From the NCBI RefSeq assembly GCF_051020985.1, contig NC_135010.1, positions 1,858,001-1,922,000 on the forward strand: a DNA stretch of 64,000 bases, given 5' to 3'. The position numbers and the translations under genes were made by a program. Under the pieces are notes generated by a model. That model ran no database searches, was not told the origin of the DNA, and saw only the letters and a list, made by a program, of their open reading frames with translations. Positions 34,770-48,450 of the stretch are shown here, piece by piece; positions within the stretch are counted from its first letter, which is position 1; every line of letters begins with the position of its first letter. The stretch is from Nomia melanderi (taxonomy: Eukaryota; Arthropoda; Insecta; Hymenoptera; Halictidae).

Positions 34770-37404
34770 TACTATAGAATTTTTTATATAAGGTGAGGAG
34801 AATAAAGGAGAGAGGAAGAGAGATATTATGTATATGTACTAGATATAGTAGATATCTGAGAATGTAAAACACAGCGATATAAATCACATTTTCGAATCAT
34901 TTACTTTGAAGTCTAAACAGCGGATTCTGCTTTTATTTCGAAAGTGAAAATATGTTACTTATACAGATTTATCTAACAATAACAAATATTTTCATCAAAA
35001 TATTTATTAATATATAATGTTTATTTAACAAATATGATGTTTATTTAACAAATTATATCAAACGAAGTATACATTTTAAACAGATAAATATAATTTTTTA
35101 ACGATATTCAGAAAACAAGACATAAATCAATATAAACGAAAAGAATTTTATCGCTTATAAAACAAAGAATGAATGTTTTCAAGTTTGGCGCACGTTTTGA
35201 ATATTTCTAACATTTTTATTTACTGAACTTGATCAATTTAACATATCACCGTCTTGGATACAAGTTTCGAATAGTATTAAAGAATTGATTCTTTCTACTA
35301 GAATTTTTTACTAAATCGAAAATACAGAATTAATGATCATTTTAACAAAAATTGACATTAAAATTTCCTTAAGTACGTGTACTATTGAACGCGATTTGGT
35401 ATGCGCTTCTCCATTACTCACCGTTTCTGCCGCTAAGCGCTGACCGCAGCGTTGAATTATGCGTTTCTCATCAATCATTCTTGCCAACCAGTTTGTGTTA
35501 ACAAACCGATCATTCTTGATCGATATTGTAATCATAAAAATATTTTCCATAATGAAAACAATAGATAACATAAAATGACTCGTACAAAATTTATTAGCAA
35601 GATTGATTTTGTCAATAATGAAATGAAAAATACATTCCTACGTTTTTGATTATCATTTTTATACAAGCATCATTATATTTACAGCTGTACCACTCCCTCG
35701 GGAGTAACATTGAAGTTTTTAATAGAAGTTCTTTTCAGTTTCAATAAGAAAAAGTTAATCTTCCCTTGGAATTTCTGTATGTTATAATTTAGAAGTTCTC
35801 AACTTTTTCTTTTTTATATACTACTTTATAATTGACATATTTTTCATTTTTACCTTCATATTAGTAAACCTTTTTTAATTATTATCCATAATTGTTGTGA
35901 TATCAAAGTTACATATTTTAACTACAACTAAAACTTCCTATAACAGAGCTAAAAGCAATATAATAATGAAGTCAACAAACAGTGCACATTATATTTATAC
36001 ACAAAATTTATAAAATAAATTGAACTCAAGTTAGTACTGTGTATAAAATCACATTGGTTAGTTAGTACATTGAATTTAAAAAATTTAATTTATTAATGCT
36101 TATACTTTTAATATGCTTTAGATATTTACTTGAACTTGTTTTGAACTACACATTATGTATTTTAAAATCAAGTATAATCGATATAGTATATTGTTTTAAT
36201 TTTGTTGTATAAAAACAATCATGTCTCATTATTAGAAATTATTTTCTTTCTGTATTATACAGATAAATAATTTCTTTGTACACCTTCAAACTAAGCAGAA
36301 TTAGGAATTAATCAATTAAAATTTTTAGTCTGATTGACTGATTGATGCTTATGATTAATTAAATTAATTAGTAGGTATAATTAATATTCAATTGTAAATT
36401 AGTTTTTGCATTTGTTTTGGTTAAAATTGTAGTAAAACTAAAAGTCTATTAATGTTTGAAATTGTAATAAAGAACGAGAAAGTTTGTGAAACAGTAAAAA
36501 TATATTTTAATACAAAAATATTTATTTTAAAGAAGTTAATATTTTCATATTATTTCCATTTATTCTTTTTTTTTAAGTTATATCATTTCCGTATACCTTG
36601 TTACAAATTGTTTGAATTCCTGGCTGCTAATATCGTAAAATATTATCAACTAATAATTAAAATTAGAAGGAACTAAACTGTTAATTGTTAGTATCGATTA
36701 TTAAGAACACTTGTTATAAAAATTAAAATTATAAATTAGAAAGCGTTAATAAAGTAGAACATTAAAATTTTTAATTTAGGAATCCTGTTCATAGGCTATC
36801 GATTGATAAATGCTAGCGATGTAAAACTTATTACTATGTTAATCACCCAATCAAAGTACATACTCATCAAATTACTTATAAAATAAAATCAATTTTCCTA
36901 ATGAAACGAGGGCGGTCAAAGTATTAATCGGCTACCTGTAAGTAACACATTAATTGCAGTCAAAGATTATGTTCGAAGTTTCATTGTTAATTGTTGGTTA
37001 ATTTTTTGCTCATTTCCACCCTAGGGGTACACATACAACAGTACACATACAATAAGATCCCTTATAACGCAATTTAAAAAATCGTTAAATAATAACTATG
37101 AAAGTGAGATGTTCCATAAGAAAGTAATACAAGCAAAGAACCAACTTAATACAACTTAGACCAGCACCAAAAAGGGGAATGTTACGCGAAATTTGTAAAC
37201 GTGAAACTCTGTAACACAAAATATTTTAATCGTGTTTTAAGGTATTCTACTGTAGGGAAACAGAACACTCTTTACAAACCTTAACCGTCGACTACAGAAC
37301 TAAGTTATCAAGTAACACTATTACCCTGAAGAAAAAGATGATTGAAAACTGAAGTTTGAAATATTTAGATATAATATAATAAAATATAATAGTACCTAGT
37401 ATGT

Positions 37405-37440
37405 GGAGTTGGGAGATGATTTGATGTCTAGCGGAACAGC
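37405..37440. repeat. Short dispersed repeat, copy 2
   Basis: AGTTGGGAGATGATTTGATG followed by TCTAGCGGAAC is a near copy of 11993-12028, same orientation. It directly abuts the left end of the overlapping inverted-end elements starting at 37438 and 37470. Confidence 0.5.
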
Positions 37441-37990
37441 ACAGGGGCAAAAGGTATTTCTTTGATTTAGAGGAAAGTAGGGTAAAATGAAACACTTTTC
37501 TTTAATCGTAATAATGAAGTATCTTGAGCAATAAATGCATGAAACCTTTTTTGCAAGTCTTAAATAGATCTTTGGTAATAAGGAAATAAAAAATTTTGTT
37601 AATCAAAATATTTAGTTACGAAGGAAAATACCATTTTCTAAGAGTATTGAAATATCCACTTCGCAAAAATGGTAAAGTAAAACGGGGTACTCGTGTAAAA
37701 TCATATAGAAATGCAAAATCTTTATTTCTACTAAATCACAATTACTAGCTGAATATATTTCATTGTTAGCTGATATAAACAAACTATAAATATATATGAT
37801 TCTATGAACGAAAATCAAAAATGAATGTGTCGTCCACTTTCTCTGCACTGGTGCAATCGAGTTGGTCAGCTTTCATCTCATCATCGATTCTAATTTGTTA
37901 TATATCAATATGATTACACGTAATCAATTAAAACTATAAACGAAGCATATTCGCTTTGTCATTGCAAGGGACTCCTGTTGCCTCTGTGCT
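37438..37990. mobile_element. Possible element with AGCACAG inverted ends
   Basis: The left AGCACAGGGGCAA and the right end, reversed, AGCACAGAGGCAACAGGAGT resemble the ends of the 618-bp element at 26738-27355. It overlaps the element at 37470-38361, so one of the two assignments is probably secondary or they are nested. Confidence 0.4.
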
Positions 37991-38361
37991 AAAATATTCC
38001 GTCGTGCCCCGTACATCATAACTTAGAAAAACATTTAAAATTCACAGTTTGGCACGAGATAAATAAATAACTTAAGTGCCAAAAATACAGTTCAAGGAAC
38101 GTAGAATCCAGTACTGTAGTTATCTCGTTCAATTTTTTAATCAAAAGGTAAAACAAAATCCTTCAAACACCTATGTAACATCGAAACTATTTCACTGAAT
38201 ATTTTTCCAATGTTTTTAATTGAAAAATAATTGATACACTGCTGTTCAGTCGATCTCAAACTACACCGAGGACTTATTAGTACCATATCATGCGGTATCA
38301 ACTAGATACGAGTTCTTTATCTACGAAAAACATTACTGTCCCGTTTTACCCTACTTTCCCC
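37470..38361. mobile_element. 892-bp inverted-end element with TA flanks
   Basis: The left end GAGGAAAGTAGGGTAAAATG pairs with the reversed right end GGGGAAAGTAGGGTAAAACG. TA lies immediately outside both (37468-37469 and 38362-38363), as for mariner/Tc1 insertion. An internal GTAAAGTAAAACGGGGTAC near 37672 repeats the end motif. Open frames inside are short and match no transposase I recognise, so it is a non-autonomous copy. Confidence 0.65.
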
Positions 38362-38379
38362 TACACGTAAAGCTAAATT

Positions 38380-39230
38380 GAAAATGAGTGTTCGGTTGAA
38401 ATGCCAGTACACACGCAACTATGAACCTGCGTCGGTTCAAAGGCATGAGTCGACGGCGCGCAATAATGAACGCATAGCTGGTGGAAAGTGTCCGGAGAGC
38501 GTCAGGATACTCGGCGCCACATTGCCGCGACCCAAATAGTAATAATACCATCGATGAAGGCGGGTCGGAGACGCTGTTGCGAGTGACGAAGGACGAGGAA
38601 GAACGACCGTGCACCACCTACATTTGAGAATTTTGGACGCAGCCAGCCTTCTGTTACATTATTGTCCGGCATGCGACGCAAAAGATTTTACGAGGCCCTC
38701 GCCTTAATGACGCAGCCCCATTTCCCTATGCCTCCCCGTTTACGCAATCGCGCCCCACCATTCCCCGAAGGATACAGCGGTAACTTCATATCGCGCGTGT
38801 ATGTGCACGCGGCGACGATTCCGCTCGAACCTGTTTGCGTGCGAAGTCGTTCGCGGAGTGAGAAATATCCTGTTTTCGAGAGGAACGTCATATCGTCAGA
38901 GACATTAAGGATCCCGGAAAGAAACTTTTCTCATGCTGATAAATCAGCCAATGCCGTACACACGGAAACGCCACCTTCAAAAAGTTCCGCCAAGACCACG
39001 TAACAATAAGGATGACGCGGCCAGTAGCTCGGAAGACCGTCTGTCGAACAATTGTTCTTGTTAACTTGACCGGAGTTCAGTGGGAGTGACTGGACTGCTC
39101 GCCCATGAACGTTGAATGCACGTGTTTTCGACTCGAATTTGCCGCTGACAATTTCGCCAGTAACAGAAGCTTCTGAAAGGGAATGAGTTTTGTTGGATTC
39201 GTTGTTTAGTTGCGACGAAAGTTTCAACAT
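38380..39230. other. GC-rich island, no gene assigned
   Basis: A distinct rise in G+C with many CpGs, and overlapping open frames on both strands (the longest is plus 38662-39003, 113 codons). The frames look like by-products of base composition: no signal peptide, domain or splice-consistent neighbour was found. It could be the promoter or 5' exon of a transcript not otherwise visible, such as a noncoding RNA. Nearest known gene: Ly6 gene 3, whose 3' end is 1.9 kb to the right. Confidence 0.4.
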
Positions 39231-40637
39231 TTAAGATTGTTAGGAAAATGTGAAAATTTGTATGCAACATGATAAAAATGGAATTGGAAGTTTAATGGCG
39301 GAAAGTAATAAATATTTAATTGTCTGTAGTTACTATGTATACAGTTGTTCAGGTTTTCATTTGTGTTATATTGTATGTCATTGAAAATCAAACGTTTTTA
39401 GTACTTAATATAGTTTTGTATTTTCACTGTTTCTCGAAATGTACACATTCTGCTTACAACTTTTAGAGTAGCTTTAGTTCTAAACCTAAAAATCAACATG
39501 AACAAATACCTAGGCGTATAATATTTTCCGATGCATTAGTCTATTCAAAATTGCAATGTAGTCAAAAACTTTTACATGTAAAAAAATAAGTCCAATATTC
39601 TATTTTAGTTAAACAAGCTACTCGCTTGTTTTTTCAAGATAGTTTTAGGGCAATTTAAAAAAAATAATTAAAAATGTGTAAAGATTCATGAAGATAATTC
39701 CGGACAAGAGAATTTATTGTTAAATAATTGTTCATGTATATTATGCAATATAAATAATATATTGTAATAATGTTCACGTACATGAATACAACAGTTCATA
39801 TATACAAATCAATTTAACTCTAAGATTTAAACCAAAATAAATATTTGTAGTAACAGTTTTGAAAAAATGTTTGCATATGTTTGGGAAATTATAAAATCAT
39901 AAATATTCGATACGTAAATACATGAACGTATCGAAACCTTATGTATGTACTTCCATTGTGTTCTCTGTTTCCATTCGAAATTTACTCACACCGGTAGTCC
40001 CCAACTAATATGAAACTTCGATTGGCCTGTGGCCAGCTCGTATAAAAAAGGTCATCTTATACTGTACCCGATAAAAAACGGCAACACTCCTTACTCATTT
40101 CCTGGAATTTGATGAAATATAGAATACCGTTTAGTTTTCGCCATAAATTATGGTCTTCCGGGATAGTATTCTGCTTTTTTCAAAAACATAAGGGAATTGC
40201 TTCCGAAATAACATTCAATTTATCTTTTAAACAGAATTATATAGACTTTTTTCTTGTACCTACATTTATAAATCATATGAAAAACATTTTATTGGTAAAG
40301 CGTAGTCAAATTATTTAATATTACCAAATATCAAATTGTAATGAAGTTATTTATGTCTTTGTCAAAAATTTTACTAATCATGTATTGTGAGAATCTAGTA
40401 GAAATCTAGTAGACCCAGTAGATCTAGTAGAAATGACCAATGGTGAATGGACATATAAGCTGAAGCGCATACAGCTCAAATAAATTTTTTAAAATGAATT
40501 ATGTTGTGAAAACAATACTATTATATCGAATTTGATTCATTTCACACTTAAAATTGCTCATTTGGTAACACTAGAAATAAGATGTCTAATAAATCAAGCA
40601 AGAAGAGGCAAGGAATATTAGACCAGAATAATTTCGT

Positions 40638-40857
40638 CTAACACTAGAACTGTCCGTCAAAATGGGGGGTTTTAGTTTTCTTGTTCTGCTATTATTGATA
40701 TTTTCAAATTATTCGATATTCGAAATGATTTTGAAAACAAATAGTTCTACTTAAATACTAGAACAAATGTCTAAAGTGATCGAAAAAAGTGTATTGTTAC
40801 AATTTTTATAAGGATTACATATCAACCCCAATAAATGCTCGGTAATTCTAATGTTAA
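40638..40857. mobile_element. MITE family A, copy 3 (TTAA type)
   Basis: A 220-bp element from CTAACACTAGAACTGTCCGT to GGTAATTCTAATGTTAA. The interior blocks TTTCAAATTATTCGATAT and TTGTTACAATTTTTATAAGG occur in reverse in the copy at 56569-56792, so these two form a subfamily. Confidence 0.7.
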
Positions 40858-41126
40858 TAATATTCAGTTACACAATTTTCTTTTATTCTATCAATAGCAC
40901 ATTACCATTTATTTAACTTAAAAGTGCACCTGTACATAATTACTGCCTTCTTCTTCCAATGGACATTACAATTATGTACTTCTAATTGTGACATGTACGA
41001 AATTGACAATATAATATATATCACAAGTTTACAGAGTGCCTATCGAAGGAAGTAAACTTTAAAACACAATTTCTTTTATATATAGTTTACAGTTACACAA
41101 ACAAGTCAATTACAAAATTTATTTGA

Positions 41127-42742
41127 TCAAGTAGGACTTAAACCAAGAAGGATTACGAGCTGACACAGGATATAAAGAAATATGTTCTTATTCGAGAAAT
41201 GTCTCATGGACCGATTGCATCCCATTCCATAACATTCGCATACGAGTTGATAACTGTCTCGTGAATAACGTCCTCTGTAACACGACTTGTCGCTATTTCG
41301 CCATTTTGCACATTCGCGCACAGTTATGTATTCCTGGGAATCCATGAAGTAATCTGAAAATTCATAATTGCCATTTAATGTTGAATGACAATTTTTGCGA
41401 ACATCATAAAATTACTACTAACTATGAACTGGTTAATAATATTAGATATGAAATAATGAAATAGCATGCGATAAATAAATATTCCAATAAAATACTGAAT
41501 AAGAAAGGTCACGGTTTATTTACTTGTTTCTAATAATAATAAAGCTTCTCTAGTCTTTATTTTATTTCAGTACTTTTAATCTAACCGAAAAGATAAAAAA
41601 CAATTAGATAATAGTTTTAACGATACATTACGAGTGTTATAATAAAACTAAATTTTCATTTTCATTTTTACTACATTTATATTGAAATTTGTGATTGGAT
41701 CCAGAATAAACTGGTATAAACATAAAGCAAAATCATTCTTACATATGTAAACAGCTTTACGGCAGAATCGATGTGCCGACGGACACGGTTTGAGGTATTT
41801 TACGTCTACTTTATTCTGTGTGCAAACTTCATCCTTTTTACTATTACATTGGTAACACTTAATGGCTTTGGATTCTGTTTATGAATATCAGTAATAAATA
41901 AGAAACTGAAGTATTTATTATTTACATTCTTGTATGCACATTATTTAAAAATGTTACAGAAAATACGAATAATGCTGATCATTGAAAACCCCAGAAACGT
42001 GTAATTATTCGTATTCAGATAGCAACTGCAGAGTTCATGACAAACTTTTATGTCTAAATATGCAGAATTCATAACATTCAGTAATTAAAAAATCTGTTAT
42101 ATTGTGGTAGATACCGGAAAAAGTTCGTACTGGTTTTTTAATCAAAATTTAAACACAAGGAACGTTTTTGTGAAATAATTTTACTTCATTTAATACTAAC
42201 GACATAAATATAACTTGCTGCTAGTACAAGTTTCATTCGTTTAACTAGTGAAATACTTATTGAAATTCGATCTCAATTCATTGCTAACAAAAAAACCGCA
42301 CGAACTTTTATCGGTACCTAATATTAAAGGTTTCTATAAAAAAGGATACTGTTATTTACAAAGATCCATATTTATATTGTATATTACTCTGTTTCGAAAG
42401 TACTAACGACGAAATAACAACCATAAAATTAAGTCAGTAATACAGTTGAAAATGAAACTCACGATTTTATACCGGAACTTGAATTATGAAGTAAATAAGA
42501 ACATTTATGAAAAGTTAATTTCTTATTAGCACCAGAATTGTTTATAGGCATTGTTTTTATTACAGGCTCTTTACTATTAACAACCAGTATAGATGTTTGA
42601 GCTTTGACGATTTACTTTATTATCAAATGTTAAAGCACGTTCTATATTTTCTGTAATCGATAAGTACGATATCTACATGTGTTGCCTTACCTCCTTGAAA
42701 AACAAAAAGGAATAATAATACTTGAAGCGTATTTATCTGCAT
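41127..42742 (-). CDS. Ly6/uPAR protein 3 (three exons, GPI-anchored)
   Basis: Exons 42742-42691, 41874-41743 and 41353-41127 join to 411 nt, 136 codons plus stop, all introns phase 1. Exon 1 encodes the signal peptide MQINTLQVLLFLFVFQG and ends GGAG before gtaagg. Exon 2 opens with KAIKCYQC and ends before gtaaga. Exon 3 starts after gaattttcag with YFMDSQEYITVREC and closes with VCECYGMGCN, then a hydrophobic tail (NIFLYILCQLVILLGLSPT) expected to direct GPI anchoring. Ten mature cysteines fit the three-finger fold, and CNRS is a glycosylation sequon. The fourth-to-fifth cysteine spacing is short, unlike Ly6 gene 2. On the minus strand, AATAAA occurs only four bases after the stop, probably too close to be the polyadenylation signal in use. 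Most compact of the four; intron 1 carries a mariner-type MITE. Function beyond the family is not known. Confidence 0.88.
42110..42318. mobile_element. Mariner-type MITE in intron 1 of Ly6 gene 3
   Basis: A 209-bp element with TA flanks (42108-42109 and 42319-42320). The left end GATACCGGAAAAAGTTCGTA and the reversed right end GGTACCGATAAAAGTTCGTG pair and continue as CKGGTTTTTT. The AAAGTTCGT end motif is typical of mariner-derived miniature elements. Confidence 0.75.
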
Positions 42743-45700
42743 TATTTCGTTTTATTGTATGTATTTTATAACTTAGCTTTCATTTCTGAGTAATTGCTGA
42801 AATATAAGTAGTGTAGATACACTAAGATTATGGACGTTGACAAATCACGTTTTTAAATATTATGACGTTATTGCCTATAAACAACGAATTTGATAATCTG
42901 AAAAGAAACATAACTATATTTTACAGTTATTGAGAAAAATAATTGTATATTGAGTATAAAAATTTTAAATGGAAAGGTTATTTGGTACCTCAACAAATGA
43001 ATGATTGTAGAAGAGATGAATTTATTTCTTCCTTCCTTTCTAGTTCCATACAAATTATTTATTTCATTTAATTAACTATGAAAACTTGCAAAGGTTAGAA
43101 TTTAATTTTGCCTCTGTCGTGAATATTTCATCAATATGAAGATGGCAAATAAGATCGATATGTCGAAAGCTATTCCATGTGCGAAAGTTTTATTACATCT
43201 TGTAAAAAATCGATGTGTTTTCAAAATATATCAATTCGAATTACATGTAACAGTTCTAGTATTCATTATTTTAAACTTGTCGGTATGACTTGCTTAAAGA
43301 AGCAAACAAATTTCATATACTTAAGAACATAGAATATTTAAAAGTATCAAGGCATGTAATATCATTTTGCTTTTGTTATTACACTTACTAAGCCTACTTT
43401 TAATATATTAATTCATGGTTTATGCAAATATATCAGATATTGTTAATTGAAGAAATGATTAAAAATGAATTATGCATATGATTCGATTAGAAATAAGAAC
43501 ATTTATTTATTAATACTTAGTATTAACGATACTATATTTAACTATTTCGTTTGTGTAATATATTAGTATTTTAAAATAATAATAAAAACTTTATGTGTGC
43601 ACTATTATGCCATCTAATAAATATATTCATCTAAATTAATTACAGCATTTTACTGAACATCACCTTTGTATTAACATAACTGACTTTGTATTCTGCATTT
43701 TTCTAAAATACTATATTAAATATCTGAAATAGAAATTTATTATTGTTATTATTATTATTATACAGCCATTGCAAAAATCGATAAAGTATCTTAAGATAAT
43801 CTTTCATACACAAAAAGAAAATAGGTATAAGATATTTACCGTGTAGAATATAATCACCGGAAGATGTGTCAGGGACTTACGATGTTGCTAAATATGTTAA
43901 ATGTGACCCGCAATAAGCAATGCATAGCGAAAATGAAATTGCGAATGTGATCCTTGCTGGAAAGAATATTTTCATCTACACATAAAGGGATCCATTTGAT
44001 TGTATACGACAACTGCAAATAATAATATAAAGTATTTAAAAAGCGTACAAAAGTGCAATTGCAATGAAATCCATATAAAATCATTAATAATACAATTCAA
44101 TTAAAATTTATGCAGTTTGAATAAAAATATCTATTGTTCTCTGATACAGTCATAATCATAATTTTAACAATAATTAACTTTACGTAATTAAATAATTGTT
44201 CAGACGTTAATAAAAAGAGAATATAATTCACTGTATATAGAATCAGGGTAGTGCAAACAGATTGTAACAATTCTACCTTATCGAGTGTAAACTTCATATA
44301 TCATTTCAAATCATCGCAATACCGATGATATAACAATTTTTCTCAGGATAAATCATAATTATATTGACAATTTTGCTACTGTTGAATGGAAGAACAAGTG
44401 GTTCTAATTGCAATAATAGTAATTCCTTCAAAAGAATTGCAGTGTAATATTTTAGCAACGGGTTCGATCTGGATGCTTTCTTTCGATGATTTCTATAAGT
44501 CAACAGATTTTTCGCTCAAAAAATTCATGAAATAACTGCGCATGATCGTGAAAAACAAATATAAGATATATAAATTTCCTACACGTCTAACTTAAAAAAT
44601 GCAGTTCCGTGCAACACAAAAATATCGCATCAAAATCTCGAAATTATTAATTTTCAAAGAAAAATTTCATCATTTGAATTACTGGTGAAGTTTATTAGCA
44701 ACAGAAAACATTTCCACTTACAATGAGTAAATTATAATTACAATAGTATCACACAGGTAATCAACGTATAAGTAATTAAAACAGTACTTACATTATAGTT
44801 CATACTAATCTTTTCTCTAATGCTATAAAAAGCATACCTTGTAAGAATATACACTGCTGAAAGCTTCGTATTACAAACGATCTATTGCATAACAACATGC
44901 ACCAGAGTCTTGATTATCAAATACGTGATTTTTGAAACATTAAATAATTTTATTGCAATATATTATATTATTACGTCAGAAAACAAAGAACTATGGAAAA
45001 TAATTGATAATTTTTATTCTTTTACCATTTTATTTTCATATATGAAACGTACATAGAATTAAATGGAATTTTTATTTGTATATTTTTATTAATTGAAATA
45101 AAATAGCTTTGTTTCTGAATTAATGTGTAATTTTCAGATAGGTTAATTTAAAAAAATGTGATTTATATTACATCAGAAAGTGTTAAATAATTTTAGTGAA
45201 AAATATTTAAGTAAAACTTAATTATACCAAATGGAAAAAGTGGATTTATTCAATTCAATGAAAGCTATATGTCCTCTTAGAAGTCTCATGGTGAAACGTT
45301 ATTGCACTTTAAATGTTTAGATTTCCTATTCCATTTTATAAAAATAAAGCATGCTGTGGATATCGACCATGATTTCGGATAAAATATTTTATAACCCATT
45401 ACTTAACCTACTCTAGATGATTTATATCAAATATAAATATTCATATTTCAAATAATAATACCCACTTCCCGATTTTATTATTTCTCTTAAATTTTATAAA
45501 TTCAATTAATTTCTTCTACTTCTTTAAGAATTGTATAATTAACATACAATTTATCATTTTTCATTCATTTTAATTCCCACTCTAATACATATAAATATTT
45601 TGCATCGTTCTGAAGACTTCTTATTAATTTTTTTTTACTTTAATCGTCTTTTTTTATTTTTACCAATACTTTTATGATAGGTTCCTTATACAACGGTATT

Positions 45701-48450
45701 CATGTATAGTAAAATGTATAATAAAAAAGATAGCGTCTTTTCGCATCTAAATCAGGAAAGGACAGATTTATTCGATGTAGATAATGGAACAATCAAACAA
45801 TTATTTTTATTATAATAAAGCAAAAAACAATCATCAATCAGTCAATTTTCTTTTGTATTGTAGATCAGATAATTCGAAGATTTCGGTCTGAAAATAAGAG
45901 GGATGTATTGTCCTTCGTCGTAGAAGGATATCTTCCACTTTCCTTTCCGCGTACCATTCGCGATCGACTTATTATACGAGCTTCCATGACATTTCATGAC
46001 GTTCAGTGTGTCACAGGAAAAGGGATATTATCCACTTAGAGTGTTCCAAACCACCACTTTACGCTCCATTTGAACATAAAGCTCTTCGTGCCGCCCACGG
46101 CCTTCCCTATTTAACATGTAGCCTTGTGTTATTCGTCAAAACAACTGTACTTTTTGTGATCATTAAATAAAGACTCCCTTACTTACTTTGTATTGTCTCC
46201 AAAAAGTTAAAATCTTTGTTATTTTTCTGCCGTGTAAGAAACAGAAATGCAATCGTTGGAGACAGCATGCGGAGACAGATTCATGCATGGATGATCCTGA
46301 AAGCTAAGACTGACTATGATCCTCCTTAAAATCAAGTTACCCCGAATATGATGAAAATGAATTGGATTGATATTAGAGAAAATGATATTTTTCTGCTATA
46401 TCGTTCCTCTTCAAGTGAAGTTATAGAACTTCAGTATGTGTTTGCATTTTGTCCTTTAGATAAGTCTCCAATGTTATGTGTACTTTTCTTTCAGAAAATC
46501 GAACGTACTTTATTTCTCAGAATTGAAACCTTTTGACATTAGTGATGAATATATATATACATTTTTCCATTTTTTAAGAAGGAAGTATGACATATTTATT
46601 ATGAAATTATATTTTTTCATAGATTTAATGCATCCTTAGGAAAGTTAATGGTTAGTACAGTTACATAAATGAAAGAACAGTAATGTTGATTTATACAATT
46701 TTAGTAAACAATAAAAGATTAATATATAATTTAATTTTCTATGAAAAAAATCTGTATTGCTTCTAAAAATCCCGGTCCACAAAGAGTTTAATAAAATTGA
46801 GTTCCCATTTCTCCACCTAAATTCTTAAATTGTTTAGAACATACATATTACTAATCAACAAATTTTTAATTATAGATTTTATTACGTCAATCGTAATAAT
46901 ACATTTTATTATTATAATAAATTAAAATAATCAATTGTCAACTTTTCAAATGTTGAACTCTCTTTTAATTGTTAATGTTGCTGTAATTCATAGTTCTCTT
47001 TTCATATGTTCATCAATTTACTGGTTCTTTTGATTTATTGGAAGTGAAACCAAACAAAATTCTATTTTACAATTAAAATTGTAATATTTGTGTCAATGCC
47101 GCTAATTTAAATATTTGTATAATATCAGTTAATAAAAGACTAATAACATTCATAACTTTTTTTAAAATCCTAATTACTTATTAAAAAGACGTTAGAAAAT
47201 ACTACTTTGACTATAGTTTTATAAGAAACCGAAAAGAAAGTATAATATGAATTACTTATAATAAAAACCATCAAAAAGATATAGATATTGAAACCATGTC
47301 ACATGCAGAGAATTTTGGTAATTTCCGGTATCCGAAAAATATTTAGTTCTCATTTACATCCATCATATAAAAAGACAAAGAAATATATAATGAAATTTTT
47401 TATTTGGAACCCATTTTGCGAAAAAAATCTGGTTCTAATCAAGCATACCTGTACTGGGCTGTTTCTTTGTAATCGAGGCACAAATTAAAAAATTTTATTT
47501 CATATTTTCAATTTATTTTAGTATAGTTCAACAGTTTATTATAGTTCAACCACTAACTACAAAAAACCGTGTATCGATGTACGAAAAATGATTAAAAACT
47601 AGGGGTACTGCCATAAGAGTTTTTACTACTTTTACATTTTACTTAAAAAATATTCATTCGAAATATATATAATAATTTTATAATTTTTGTGAAGAAATTT
47701 AATTTGAATAGATATTAGTCTATTTCTGTCTTGAAAGAACATAAGAAAGTTCGTGAAGATCTTCTATAGATATATAAGAGCAAATGATCATAGAAAACAA
47801 TAATTATATCATAGGTATAAATTGTAAATATTAAGTAAGCACTCTAACGTACAGAGAATAAAGTGATAACCGATATATGCATTTAAAGATCTGAAAAAGT
47901 TACTTTAATAAAATAGTTTTATGAAATGTACTTTCTAATTCGTACCAGAGAAATTGAGAAAGTAGAGAATTCTGATTAGAAAATGAAAAAGACACACGAT
48001 TTAAATTCACAAAGATACTTCACAAAGATAAACTCTCTCCCAAATAAAATAGAAACAGAAAACCAATTAAATAGATACATTACAGACCCAAGAAACTTGA
48101 AAACAAATAAACACGCAGCAGGTGTACGAATGATAGTAGCTAAACAAGCACCTTCAATGGAAAGCTGAATGTAATAAGTAATTCTTCCTACTATACAACG
48201 CTTCCCATCATCTCTTTCTACAAAGTAAACGTGTATCTCATAATAAGTGATTATCCACGTCAAACTAAAAGTATACATGAATTAGGAAACTCATAAAACT
48301 GATACCCACTACAAGATGTAATGAAAGAGGCAAATAAAAAAGTAGATAAGAAAAGCATTACCCCCTAGCAACCCCTCGTGTCGTAACGCCATAAACAGAA
48401 TACATGGTGAACGAGACAAACAAATCCCACGAATGAAATAAAAGAAGAAG
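42743..48450. other. Spacer between Ly6 genes 3 and 4
   Basis: No gene supported. Both flanking genes point away from this interval, so it contains their promoters. A more complex patch at 45880-46200 includes a TATTTAAC box and AATAAAG, and resembles an LTR fragment without a provable border. The rest is AT-rich with short repeats such as the ATT run at 43738-43760. Confidence 0.45.

Larger units (their letters stand above)
27400..41126. other. Long intergenic region without a supported gene
   Basis: Between Ly6 gene 2 and Ly6 gene 3 I find no supported coding gene in either strand. It holds TTAA-type, mariner-type and other miniature elements (29876, 33242, 34593, 37438, 37470 and 40638, listed separately), a GC-rich island at 38380-39230, and moderately complex patches at 29330-29640, 30440-30540 and 33480-33900 with no convincing exon structure. 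The rest is AT-rich filler. Confidence 0.5.

Noticed and set aside
38662..39003. 113-codon plus-strand frame in the GC-rich island
   Set aside because: Frames are open on both strands here because of high GC; no domain or signal found.
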